21,260 nt of DNA, taken from NCBI GenBank assembly GCA_026389055.1, contig JAPLIO010000208.1:1-21260 (forward strand), in the 5' to 3' direction. Shown in pieces: positions 1 to 6,112 of this stretch; the stretch's first letter is position 1, and every line of letters begins with the position of its first letter. The stretch comes from Candidatus Melainabacteria bacterium. Lineage in GTDB: Bacteria > Cyanobacteriota > Vampirovibrionia > Vampirovibrionales > JAJTHC01. A program made the translations under genes and the position numbers. Below the pieces are notes generated by a model. The model was given only the letters and a program-made list of their open reading frames with translations. It was not told the DNA's origin and searched no databases.

Positions 1-97
1 GAGCAACGCAATAAGGGCGTTTACACCTAGTAAATAACCGAAATGAGTAGCACAGTAACAAAATTAGCACGCCCAATGGGGCTTTTTCCGTAACCTC
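1..97. repeat. Left-end repeat, partial copy of a short TIR-like element
   Basis: Positions 1-42 repeat at 21219-21260 with one mismatch (A or G at the 11th base). Positions 82-97 (CTTTTTCCGTAACCTC) are the exact reverse complement of 21176-21191. Read together, the two window ends look like two truncated copies of one ~145-bp element with 16-bp terminal inverted repeats, the left end holding its right part. The sequence directly shows the two matches; the complete element is inferred. No coding potential is evident here. Confidence 0.6.
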
Positions 98-122
98 AAA
101 TAATAAAGCGAGATAGATAACC

Positions 123-1358
123 ATGATGTACAATAACTATTCCAACCGTTACACAACAACTGCCTATGCCCCACGTCAACAACAACAACAGTCTATGGGT
201 CAAGGGTTCGCCTTTGGTGCCAATAACTTTTTTGGTAACCAAGCGGGCGCTAATAACTTCTTTACTAGCCCTTCTGGTTTCTTTGGTAATGGTGCTAACC
301 AATTTGCTTCTCAAAGTCAAAGTGCCGCTCAATCAGCAGGTATTTTTAATATGCCTACCATGAATGTGAACTTTGGTTCCACAAACAATGCGATTGCTAC
401 CGCCTATGGTACGTCTCAATATCAAGCCCCACAGTATCAATCACCACAATCAAACTATGGTGGGCAAGGGTATTACAAGCCTCGTCCACAAAAGCCACAG
501 TGTAATCCTTACATTCCTGCTCAGCCAATGCCTCAGCCCCCTGTAGTGCCTCAAGGTAATTATTGCCCACCTACTTATAAACCACCCGTTCCTCCTTACT
601 GCCCTCCCCCAGTAAAACCACCTGTATGCCCCCCTCCAGTTCACCCTCCTGCACCTCCAGTACAAACTAACTACGTTGGTTTAGCAGGCGACCCTATTGG
701 CTACGGTCAAGATTTACCTGGTCAAACCATCGGAGCTCCTCAAAATACAGGCTACCACAACCTTTATGCTAACGGTGAAGGCTTTGCTGGTTACGCTGCT
801 GGCGGACAATTAGCAGGTATCCTCAATCGTCAACAACCATTGACGGCTTTCGGTACGGCTGTTCAAACAGCTAATGCCCAAGGGTTATATCAAGCTGTCC
901 CTAATGGCGGGATTGCCGTCAATTCTCTAGTAGAACAATTAAATGCTAAGGAGCCCAACAAAGTAGCTAACACCCAGTATGGTGTAACGGTTGGAGATTA
1001 TAGAGTTCAATTGGCAGGTGGTTTAACCCAAGTTATTAAACCAGATGGGTCAATCGTAACCTTGAAACCAGACGGTACCCCTTTCCAATTAGGTAATTTA
1101 GCCACTCTTCGAGCCGGTGTTACCCTTCCCGGTGCTGGTGAAGCACGCACCGTACTGGCCTACAATGAAGCCTTAAAACAAGGTGGTACTAGTACCGATT
1201 TGTTAACATGGGGCTTCCGTACACCTGATGGCTTAGGTGCTACTGAAAGAGCTTCTGCTGGTTACGCAGATGGCGTTCAACGTTTAGCTTCTAACGGTAA
1301 TTTAAACTACTATGATTTCCAAGTGATTCAAAATGCTCAAGCGAACCAACTCGCTTAA
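123..1358 (+). CDS. Q/N/F/G-rich, Pro-rich protein of unknown function (411 aa)
   Basis: I do not recognise this protein as a named family. Residues 1-115 are low-complexity and rich in Asn, Gln, Phe, Gly and Ser, with a five-Gln run near residues 19-23 and repeated NNFF motifs. Residues about 118-182 are very Pro-rich with several PPV and CPPP motifs and a few Cys. The C-terminal 225 residues are more globular-looking and Gly/Ala-rich, with TVGDYRVQLAGG and IKPDGS turns that suggest beta structure. There is no signal peptide or membrane helix. Start: tandem ATG codons; the Shine-Dalgarno is weak (AAAGCGAGA). An intrinsic terminator follows at 1402-1441, so it is probably a single-gene unit. 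The prion-like N terminus and Pro linker would fit a surface or assembly protein, but that is inference. Confidence 0.85.
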   Translation: MMYNNYSNRYTTTAYAPRQQQQQSMGQGFAFGANNFFGNQAGANNFFTSPSGFFGNGANQFASQSQSAAQSAGIFNMPTMNVNFGSTNNAIATAYGTSQYQAPQYQSPQSNYGGQGYYKPRPQKPQCNPYIPAQPMPQPPVVPQGNYCPPTYKPPVPPYCPPPVKPPVCPPPVHPPAPPVQTNYVGLAGDPIGYGQDLPGQTIGAPQNTGYHNLYANGEGFAGYAAGGQLAGILNRQQPLTAFGTAVQTANAQGLYQAVPNGGIAVNSLVEQLNAKEPNKVANTQYGVTVGDYRVQLAGGLTQVIKPDGSIVTLKPDGTPFQLGNLATLRAGVTLPGAGEARTVLAYNEALKQGGTSTDLLTWGFRTPDGLGATERASAGYADGVQRLASNGNLNYYDFQVIQNAQANQLA

Positions 1359-1401
1359 GCTAAGAAACAACACTTAAATTCTGGCTTTTCAAAAAAAAGA
1401 A

Positions 1402-1441
1402 AATTCCCTGTTCTGCCCTAAAGCGTAGCAGGGGATTTTTT
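1402..1441 (+). terminator. Rho-independent terminator of the 411-aa protein gene
   Basis: Arms 1402-1410 (AATTCCCTG) and 1429-1437 (CAGGGGATT) pair over 9 bp with one G-U. A T-run follows on the plus strand, about 45 bp after the stop codon at 1358. Confidence 0.8.
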
Positions 1442-1557
1442 GCTTCTTTTGGAGGATGACGCTTTTCACGGATGTGTTCCAAACTATCTGTAGGCGTAAG
1501 ATTCATCGCAACCATCCCACCCCGACACAATACGATAACTGAAAGTTTTTTTCCGCC

Positions 1558-1986
1558 ATGATGGTACTAGAGTTTATCCAAAGCAAGTTGTTTTCCAACT
1601 ATCAGCCACCAAAGCCTTTTACACCCCCTCGGTATCGTCCGCCTGTGGCTTCTTCGCCTGAAGCAGGTAATCAATCCGCTCAACATGGGCGTGGGGAAGC
1701 TAATCCGCAAGGTAAAACCAACCCCTTTCAACTGGAAATGACAACCCCACCTTCAGCAGCTACCATGCCCCTTGGGGCATTGGGTGGCATTACAGAGGTT
1801 ACCCGCCCTGAAGCAGTTTTATCGAAGGCAATTACAGGGAATAATCCGTTTTTATTGGCACAAACAGACCCTGCCAAGCAGTTAGATCAGCTAGGCAAAA
1901 ACTTACCCTTCGCTAAGCCCATTTTCCTAGGTTACAGAGATAATCAAGCCCTTTACGGGGGCAGTCAGCTATTTGTTCTCTGTTGA
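1558..1986 (+). CDS. Small Pro-rich hypothetical protein (142 aa)
   Basis: Not a family I recognise. The N terminus (MMVLEFIQSKLFSNYQ) could form a short amphipathic helix. It is followed by a Pro/Arg-rich stretch (QPPKPFTPPRYRPP), a disordered Gly/Gln/Asn-rich middle, and a more ordered C-terminal third with small hydrophobic patches. No signal peptide or long membrane helix is present. Translation begins at tandem ATG codons with no convincing Shine-Dalgarno (upstream sequence is a T-run). The gene lies ~120 bp after the upstream gene's terminator, so it probably has its own promoter. It ends 7 bp before the convergent HIT gene. Support for coding is the long frame and the tandem-ATG start shared with neighbours. 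Confidence 0.65.
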   Translation: MMVLEFIQSKLFSNYQPPKPFTPPRYRPPVASSPEAGNQSAQHGRGEANPQGKTNPFQLEMTTPPSAATMPLGALGGITEVTRPEAVLSKAITGNNPFLLAQTDPAKQLDQLGKNLPFAKPIFLGYRDNQALYGGSQLFVLC

Positions 1987-1993
1987 TTGATGC

Positions 1994-2380
1994 CTAACCA
2001 GGTGGCCACTGTAACGAACGACCCGCCAATAAGTGCAAATGCAAATGAAACACTGATTGCCCAGCCCCAGCCCCGTTGTTAATAATCAACCGATAATCTT
2101 CCAATTGCATGGCCTGTGCAACGGTTTTAGCCGTACTCAATAGGGCTTGATAAATACTCGCATCGTCTGTTTTTAAATGGCTAGGGGTATGCTGGTTAGC
2201 AATAATCAGTAAATGAACGGGTGCTTGTGGGGCAATATCTTCAAAGACGGTAACCGTTTCGGTTTGATAAATTACCTTGGCAGGAATTTCCCCCCGAATA
2301 ATTTTGCAAAATAAGCAATCCGCCACGGTTGCGGTTGTATCAGCAGGGGGCGTAATGGATAAACTGGGGCGGATTGGCAT
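1994..2380 (-). CDS. hinT: HIT-family nucleotide hydrolase (HINT-like)
   Basis: Histidine-triad proteins of the HINT branch hydrolyse purine nucleoside phosphoramidates and similar adenylated substrates in the cytoplasm. Residues 21-32 (DCLFCKIIRGEI) match the family's N-terminal signature. They are followed by the VTVFEDIAPQAPVHLLII core, the NNGAGAGQSVFH loop, and the triad H112-L-H114-L-H116; the middle His is the expected nucleophile. The C terminus QWPPG is also typical. At 128 aa it is slightly longer than the usual ~115 because of a ~20-residue N-terminal extension rich in Thr and Pro. A GGAG lies about 11 bases upstream of the ATG. The gene is convergent with the plus-strand gene ending at 1986 and divergent from the DUF547 gene. 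The exact substrate is unknown. Confidence 0.93.
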   Translation of the reverse strand: MPIRPSLSITPPADTTATVADCLFCKIIRGEIPAKVIYQTETVTVFEDIAPQAPVHLLIIANQHTPSHLKTDDASIYQALLSTAKTVAQAMQLEDYRLIINNGAGAGQSVFHLHLHLLAGRSLQWPPG

Positions 2381-2486
2381 AAGGGGGTGTTTCTCCTATT
2401 TTTAAGCGGATTGTCTCGTTTTCCTGTAGAGGCAGACGACATTGACCGATTATACGGGTAAGATGCCCCTGCTTCAAGGTTTTGTT

Positions 2487-3335
2487 ATGAAAAAAAGTTC
2501 GATACTTCTCCTGTTTTTGCTACTTTTATGGATGAATCCGCTTGCCGTGGCTCCTGCCGTTCAAGTGGTTGAAGGTATTAACCCCAGTATCCCGTTTTCC
2601 CATGCCTTATGGGATGCTACGCTAGCAGAAAGTGTTTCCGCCGATGGATGGATAGATTTCAGTTATTTGAAAGCTCATCCTCGGTTGCTAAACGCCTATT
2701 TAAAGCTATTAGCTCAAGTTTCGCCTGAAATGATGCCTGCCCTATTTAAAACCCCGAAAGAAAAAGCGGCTTATTGGGTGAACGCCTATAATGCCTTGTT
2801 GCTTAGGCTAACGTTGGATGGTTACCCGACAGAAACGGCTCAACCTGTAGCCAAACAATTACCGCAGTTACTGGGGTATTATCGTATAGGCGGTTGTGCT
2901 ATTACGTTGGAAACCCTAAAAGCCAAAGTGGAAGAATCGGGGGGTGCCGCTGGTATAAACGTCTCAGCTTTATTGAGTTCTTTAACGTTAGCAGGCCCTA
3001 TTCTTCACAATGAGGCATACACGGCTACAAAACTTTCGCAACAAGCCCAAGTACAAGCCAAACAACCGCAACCTTATGCCCTACTTAGGCAGGAAACAGA
3101 AGCCACCTGCAATCGGTGGATTGTTCGGTATATTGACCGTAAGAAAGGAACATGGAGCCATTATAAGCCGAACGCTCGGTTGCCGATAGAGTTTCCGCTC
3201 CCTGTGCCTCGCCCTATGTTGGAAACGACGGTGCCTTATTCAGATAAAGCGTTGTTTCATTACTGCTTGAACCCTGTTACTGATGAGCCACCTAGCCCGC
3301 TACTGTTGATGGACACTTGGCAGTTAGTACCTTGA
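2487..3335 (+). CDS. Exported DUF547 family protein
   Basis: DUF547 proteins are widespread and of unknown biochemical role. The diagnostic core here is AAYWVNAYNALLLRLTLDGY, followed by a later GPILHNEAYTATKLSQQ segment that corresponds to the family's second conserved block. The usual Cys/Ser-rich lead-in to that block is poorly conserved, so this is a divergent member. I prefer the start at 2487 (282 aa) over the in-frame ATG at 2442. It is preceded by AAGG at good spacing and opens directly into a signal peptide (Lys-Lys, then a Leu-rich core to about residue 20, with a likely cut after an Ala-Pro-Ala). The protein is therefore probably periplasmic or lipid-associated. It is divergently arranged with the HIT gene. 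Confidence 0.88.
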   Translation: MKKSSILLLFLLLLWMNPLAVAPAVQVVEGINPSIPFSHALWDATLAESVSADGWIDFSYLKAHPRLLNAYLKLLAQVSPEMMPALFKTPKEKAAYWVNAYNALLLRLTLDGYPTETAQPVAKQLPQLLGYYRIGGCAITLETLKAKVEESGGAAGINVSALLSSLTLAGPILHNEAYTATKLSQQAQVQAKQPQPYALLRQETEATCNRWIVRYIDRKKGTWSHYKPNARLPIEFPLPVPRPMLETTVPYSDKALFHYCLNPVTDEPPSPLLLMDTWQLVP

Positions 3336-3339
3336 TTTT

Positions 3340-3374
3340 TCAAAATAAAAAGGGATTCTTAACAAAGAATCCCT
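3340..3374 (-). terminator. Minus-strand intrinsic terminator
   Basis: Arms AGGGATTCTT (3351-3360) and AAGAATCCCT (3365-3374) form a perfect 10-bp stem with a 4-base loop. The T-rich tract lies on the minus-strand side (bases below 3351), so it stops minus-strand transcription and serves the small gene at 3449-3709. It also sits just after the stop of the plus-strand DUF547 gene. Confidence 0.75.
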
Positions 3375-3448
3375 ACAGAAGAAGTCAGTAACCAAAATAA
3401 AAATAACAGACATTAAAAAAGGGCTTCTATTGAAGACCCGTCTTGTAC

Positions 3449-3709
3449 TTAACCTAATATATTGAGTTTATTGCCTACACCAGCTTCACGGCTTTTTTCA
3501 ACAGAGTTCTTACTACATTTTGCACTAGGGTTAACAAATGCCATTAGTTGGCTATTGCTATTAGGTACACCTAATTCCAAATTGGAAGACATGACAGGCG
3601 TATTTTTAGAAGCATTAGGCATTACTACTTGTGAGCGTAAGGTAGCAGCGTTAGCAGCGTTAGCAGCGTTGGGTGCAAACCAGCTAAGCGATGAACTTGA
3701 CGTAACCAT
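3449..3709 (-). CDS. Small Asn/Ala/Ser-rich hypothetical protein (86 aa)
   Basis: The minus-strand frame is preferred over an overlapping plus-strand frame (3462-3737). It has a strong GGAGG about 10 bases before its ATG and is followed on its own strand by an intrinsic terminator at 3340-3374. The product begins with a Ser-rich segment (MVTSSSSLSW), then three tandem Asn-Ala-Ala units near residues 14-22 encoded by three 9-bp DNA repeats (3643-3669). The rest is polar, rich in Asn, Ser and Val, with one Cys. There is no signal peptide or membrane helix and no recognisable family. Composition resembles the other S/N-rich proteins of this window. Confidence 0.5.
   Translation of the reverse strand: MVTSSSSLSWFAPNAANAANAATLRSQVVMPNASKNTPVMSSNLELGVPNSNSQLMAFVNPSAKCSKNSVEKSREAGVGNKLNILG
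3643..3669. repeat. Three tandem 9-bp repeats
   Basis: The unit TAGCAGCGT occurs three times exactly in tandem. On the minus strand this encodes the Asn-Ala-Ala triplet repeats of the 86-aa protein, a likely slippage-prone site that changes length without changing frame. Confidence 0.85.
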
Positions 3710-3825
3710 GCAGGAAGAGCCTCCAAAAAAAGGGTGATAAAAATAGAACTAAAACGAACATAGATGTTTTTGCTAGGGGCGGGTTATTGCCCTTCACACC
3801 TATTACCATACCATCAGTTATATGA

Positions 3826-4014
3826 CGTTTTATTGACGAAAATAGGGCTGGTTTAAAACTTTTTGAACGGTTGAGAGCTGAAGATGTTGATGATATTTTA
3901 TCAATAGCCCTTCCTAACAGAAGACCGATAAACGAGGCGTTGCAGGTTTCAATACCCATAAACGTGAAAAAAGGGACTGGTTGTAACAGTCCCTCGTTAT
4001 CCGATTTTGTTTAG
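3826..4014 (+). pseudogene. Possible gene remnant, open frame without start codon
   Basis: This 62-codon frame has no ATG but reads like protein, with segments such as FERLRAEDVDDILSIALP and NRRPINEAL. The frame in cassette 2 (minus strand, near 5935-5965) also gives NRRPINEAL. The shared DNA boundary at 3919 therefore falls inside this frame, as if the cassette had been joined to, or duplicated from, the tail of a gene. I do not recognise the parent protein. It could equally be chance. Confidence 0.25.
3967..3993 (-). terminator. Antisense-facing terminator in the leader of micro-ORF 1
   Basis: Arms GGGACTG (3973-3979) and CAGTCCC (3987-3993) enclose a 7-base loop. The homopolymer A3967-A3972 becomes a T6 tract on the minus strand, so the hairpin would end minus-strand transcripts coming through the micro-ORF. 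The same structure and polarity occurs in cassette 2 at 5888-5913 with a different loop. Confidence 0.7.
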
Positions 4015-4028
4015 AAAGGAGAATAAAG

Positions 4029-4112
4029 ATGAAACACGAACTAGAAATGTTACGTCTTATTCTTACGATGGCTTCGGCTATCGTAGCTTACCTCATCGCC
4101 GTTAAAGGCTAG
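4029..4112 (+). CDS. 27-aa single-helix membrane peptide, copy 1
   Basis: The peptide starts MKHELEMLRLILT and ends YLIAVKG: a short charged N terminus, about 18 hydrophobic residues (8-25) that form one probable membrane helix, and a Lys-Gly end. A strong GAAAGGAG lies about 7 bases before the ATG. A paralogue of the same length at 5770-5853 shares 18 of 27 residues, which argues that this very short frame is translated. A terminator follows at once. Size, hydrophobicity, duplication and an opposing terminator in the leader resemble type I toxin peptides (Ldr, Ibs, TxpA classes), but no sequence homology to these is claimed. It could instead be a small membrane regulator. Confidence 0.75.
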   Translation: MKHELEMLRLILTMASAIVAYLIAVKG

Positions 4113-4121
4113 AGGGGATAA

Positions 4122-4158
4122 AAGCCTATTGATGCTAGTAACATCAATGGGCTTTTTT
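4122..4158 (+). terminator. Terminator of micro-ORF 1
   Basis: Arms GCCTATTGATG (4124-4134) and CATCAATGGGC (4142-4152) pair over 11 bp with one T-G wobble, followed by TTTTTT. A-rich sequence precedes the stem, so it may also work in reverse. Cassette 2 keeps the stem with compensatory changes (GATG/CATC becomes GGTA/TACC). Confidence 0.85.
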
Positions 4159-4224
4159 CTATTGATTATTATGACCCATCACCGATTATTTTTCAAGAGG
4201 GTAATTTAGGCAATCGTTTTTTTT

Positions 4225-4249
4225 GTAGGGGCGGATAGCCCACCCCTAC
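4225..4249. repeat. REP-like palindrome
   Basis: GTAGGGG (4225-4231) and CCCCTAC (4243-4249) are perfect inverted arms around an 11-base loop. It resembles the palindromes at 5541-5658 and the GTAGGGGC-type intergenic palindromes common in many bacterial genomes. Confidence 0.65.
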
Positions 4250-4441
4250 GATAGGCGTGCAAATAGGGCGATGCGTTACAAACGGTAACACGCTAGCACA
4301 AAATGCAGGGCAAGGTGTTTTTATGCTGATGTATGGGGTTCACGCAATAAAATGTGGTGTGATAATAAAGTTTTAAACTGACAAGGCGAAATGCCTCAAA
4401 AATGATACATTTTTTACGGATAACATTAGGGGATATAGAAA

Positions 4442-5512
4442 ATGATGATGAGTAGTGTAAGCGGTACGGGTGCAGTTAGTAATGGTATGACCCCTGAAAT
4501 GATGGCGTATTATCGCCAGAAACAGGCTATGCAGGGTGGGCAAGTCCCTCAACAAGTTGCCACTGCAAGTATGGGCAATTATCCTGCTAATTATACTCCT
4601 GAAGATACCAATAGTGCATTTTGGACACCTGCCATTGCCACAACCATGGGAGCTGGGCTAACGGCAGGCACCTATTTTGGTTTTCAAGGGTATAATGAAG
4701 CTAGAACCAAATTTGGCGAAACGATCTTTAAAGATAGACATAACGCAAAAATAGCAACAAATTTAGACCCTATTATTACTAAAATAGCTGACGATAACAA
4801 ACAAGCAGTAGAGGCTTATAAAACTGCTAATCAAGTAGCTTCAGAAAATGCTATAGAAACTTATCTAAAAAGAGAGCATAGCAGTGGCCAGGGAGCTAAA
4901 TTCACAGATGAAAAAATTAGTGAACTGAAAGGAAAATCGAATGCTGTAATCATCAAGGAGTTACAGCAAGCAGGAGAGACTCCTGATTTAAATACTTTTG
5001 ATGAATATTTAAGGGACGAAAGAAGAAGAGCTATGACAAATGCTGGTATTTCAAAGCCCGAACTTTCTAAAATTACTCCCGACGCTATTGAAAACGTGAA
5101 GCAACAAGCCTTGGCAGAAACCCTTAATCAGCATGGCAACACGGGGCTTACAGTTGATACTTTAAAGGCGACTGATGGAAAACTAGATGTTGCTAAAGTT
5201 AATAAAGCCAAAGGGAAGTTTAATACCGCTGTTTTAGCAGATGACGCACTAAACCCAGTAGGTAAGCGTTACGGTATGGGTTGGAATGGGGCTGGAAGTA
5301 AAATAGCTACAGTTTTGGCTGTTGGTGCAACATTGGGTACAGGTATCGGCTTGTGGAATGCGTCGCAAACAAATGGACGCAATGAAGAAAAATTGGCTGC
5401 TTTACGAGAACAAGAACTTAGCCAAACGCCTTCTCTTCCAAGCATTGCCCAACAACAGTTAATCGCTCGTGATTTTGCTGATAATGGCATGCGGGATGGT
5501 AGTGTTGGGTAA
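4442..5512 (+). CDS. 356-aa protein with two hydrophobic Gly-rich segments, unknown function
   Basis: Not a recognised family. It starts with three tandem ATGs behind an AGGGGA motif. Residues 1-58 are polar and Met/Gln/Asn-rich. Residues 60-82 (FWTPAIATTMGAGLTAG and on) and about 284-306 (GSKIATVLAVGATLGTGIG) are Gly/Ala-rich hydrophobic stretches, either membrane helices or hydrophobic hairpins. The ~200 residues between are charged, Lys/Glu/Asn-rich and mostly helical. The tail is polar with no fold signature. There is no signal peptide. Two hydrophobic glycine-rich segments flanking a helical body recall secreted membrane-inserting proteins such as translocators, colicins or holin partners, but that is only shape resemblance. 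The gene sits exactly between the two inverted micro-ORF cassettes, so it may have travelled with them. Confidence 0.82.
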   Translation: MMMSSVSGTGAVSNGMTPEMMAYYRQKQAMQGGQVPQQVATASMGNYPANYTPEDTNSAFWTPAIATTMGAGLTAGTYFGFQGYNEARTKFGETIFKDRHNAKIATNLDPIITKIADDNKQAVEAYKTANQVASENAIETYLKREHSSGQGAKFTDEKISELKGKSNAVIIKELQQAGETPDLNTFDEYLRDERRRAMTNAGISKPELSKITPDAIENVKQQALAETLNQHGNTGLTVDTLKATDGKLDVAKVNKAKGKFNTAVLADDALNPVGKRYGMGWNGAGSKIATVLAVGATLGTGIGLWNASQTNGRNEEKLAALREQELSQTPSLPSIAQQQLIARDFADNGMRDGSVG

Positions 5513-5540
5513 CTTCTAGCCATTTCAATTGTTTTTTCTC

Positions 5541-5571
5541 AACCGTAGGGCTTGGTGCAAGCCCTACGGTT
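5541..5571. terminator. Perfect 14-bp stem, REP-like palindrome and possible terminator
   Basis: AACCGTAGGGCTTG (5541-5554) and its exact complement (5558-5571) enclose a 3-base loop about 30 bp after the stop of the 356-aa gene. No long T-run follows (TTTGGG), so it may act as an RNA 3' end stabiliser or a REP element rather than a classical terminator. Confidence 0.6.
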
Positions 5572-5580
5572 TGGGCTTTG

Positions 5581-5658
5581 TAGGGGCTTTGTAGAGGCTG
5601 GTCTCTGTGCCAGCCCGTCTAGATCTTGAAACGGGACGCCACGGAGAGCGTCCCCTAC
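5581..5658. repeat. Two further REP-like palindromes in tandem
   Basis: GGCTGG (5596-5601) pairs with CCAGCC (5610-5615), and GGGACGC (5633-5639) pairs with GCGTCCC (5648-5654). Both lie beside GTAG/CTAC-type borders like the preceding palindrome at 5541. Three different palindromes within 120 bp suggest repeated insertion of related short elements at one hotspot. Confidence 0.65.
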
Positions 5659-5724
5659 AAAAACACGAATGCCCAAATTGCCCTCTTGAAAAATAATCGG
5701 CGATGCGTCATAATAATCAATAGA

Positions 5725-5758
5725 AAAAAGCCCATTGGTACACTCAATACCAATAGGC
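5725..5758 (-). terminator. Terminator of micro-ORF 2
   Basis: Plus-strand arms GCCCATTGGTA (5730-5740) and TACCAATAGGC (5748-5758). Read on the minus strand the stem is followed by a T6 tract (AAAAAA at 5724-5729 on plus). Four stem positions differ from copy 1 in a base-pair-preserving way. Confidence 0.85.
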
Positions 5759-5769
5759 TTTTATCCCCT

Positions 5770-5853
5770 CTAGCCTTTAATGGCGATGAGGTAACCCACG
5801 ATAGCCAAGGCTATCAGCAGGATAAGACGAAGTTCTTCAAGATAGCTGTTCAT
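5770..5853 (-). CDS. 27-aa single-helix membrane peptide, copy 2
   Basis: The paralogue of the peptide at 4029-4112 has the same length, begins MNSYLEELRLILLIAL and ends YLIAIKG. Substitutions keep the hydrophobic pattern (T to L, M to I, S to L, A to G, V to I) and the invariant LRLIL, AIV, YLIA and KG positions. The ribosome binding site GAAAGGAG lies about 6 bases from the ATG. The reading frame is open upstream of the ATG into the leader, unlike copy 1, because the leader hairpin loop is one base shorter. The strong ribosome binding site still favours the internal ATG. Likely role as for copy 1: a small membrane-active peptide, possibly a type I toxin. Confidence 0.75.
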   Translation of the reverse strand: MNSYLEELRLILLIALAIVGYLIAIKG

Positions 5854-5887
5854 CTTATTCTCCTTTCTAAACAAAATCGGATAACGA

Positions 5888-5913
5888 GGGACTGCATCAT
5901 CAGTCCCTTTTTT
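5888..5913 (+). terminator. Antisense-facing terminator in the leader of micro-ORF 2
   Basis: GGGACTG (5888-5894), a 6-base loop, CAGTCCC (5901-5907), then T6 (5908-5913) on the plus strand, i.e. antisense to micro-ORF 2. Stem and T-tract are conserved with cassette 1; the loop is not. Confidence 0.75.
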
Positions 5914-6112
5914 CGTGCATTCGGGTGTTGAACCCAGCAATGCCTCGTTTATCGGTCTTCTATTTAGAAGTAGGTGTCTTAAAAATTATCATAAATCCGT
6001 GTCTGCATCAACAGTACAAAACAAAGCCCTCTAGTTGCCTAGCAGGCGTATGCTTGGTAAACTATAGACTACTGTTCTTCTTAAAATTCGGATTGAAAGA
6101 CCCCCAGTTCCT

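Larger units (their letters stand above)
3710..4028. other. Intergenic region: degraded palindrome, ORF remnant and start of cassette 1
   Basis: This gap of just over 300 bp holds three things. A weak REP-like palindrome (GGGC at 3777-3780, GCCC at 3789-3792) resembles the GTAGGGGC palindromes found later. An ATG-less plus frame (3826-4014) has protein-like composition. The conserved 5' leader of the first micro-ORF cassette begins at 3919. A minus-strand frame at 3684-3959 also crosses the region, but it translates the palindrome and leader and is not considered real. Confidence 0.5.
3919..4231 (+). repeat. Micro-ORF cassette, copy 1 (inverted relative to copy 2)
   Basis: This 313-bp unit is repeated in reverse orientation at 5652-5961. 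Conserved parts, in order: the leader block from AGAAGACCGATAAACGAGGC; a possible hairpin; the CAGTCCC stem-loop; 40 identical bases running into the ribosome binding site; a 27-codon ORF; a terminator hairpin; and an ~70-bp tail (TTGATTATTATGAC onward) ending at a GTAGGGG palindrome. Flanking sequence outside these limits is unrelated. Confidence 0.85.
5652..5961 (-). repeat. Micro-ORF cassette, copy 2 (inverted)
   Basis: This is the reverse-orientation partner of 3919-4231. Homology runs from the CCCCTAC border, through the ~70-bp tail, terminator, ORF and leader, to AGAAGACC at 5961. The 40 bases from CAGTCCC to the ribosome binding site are identical in both copies, whereas the ORFs differ at 21 of 84 bases. 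Confidence 0.85.

Noticed and set aside
1456..1542. 28-codon frame starting at a GGAGGATG
   Set aside because: The Shine-Dalgarno touches the start codon with no spacer, and the peptide has no paralogue or feature to support it.
3462..3737. 91-aa plus-strand frame opposite the 86-aa gene
   Set aside because: No ribosome binding site or downstream plus-strand terminator; the minus frame has GGAGG and its own terminator.
3684..3959. 91-aa minus-strand frame upstream of the small Asn/Ala-rich gene
   Set aside because: It translates a palindrome remnant and the conserved cassette leader, overlaps a better-supported ORF and has no ribosome binding site.
3919..3966. tRNA-like TTCAA loop in the cassette leader
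   Set aside because: The flanking bases do not form a 5-bp T-stem, and no acceptor or anticodon arm is found; it is better read as a small leader hairpin.
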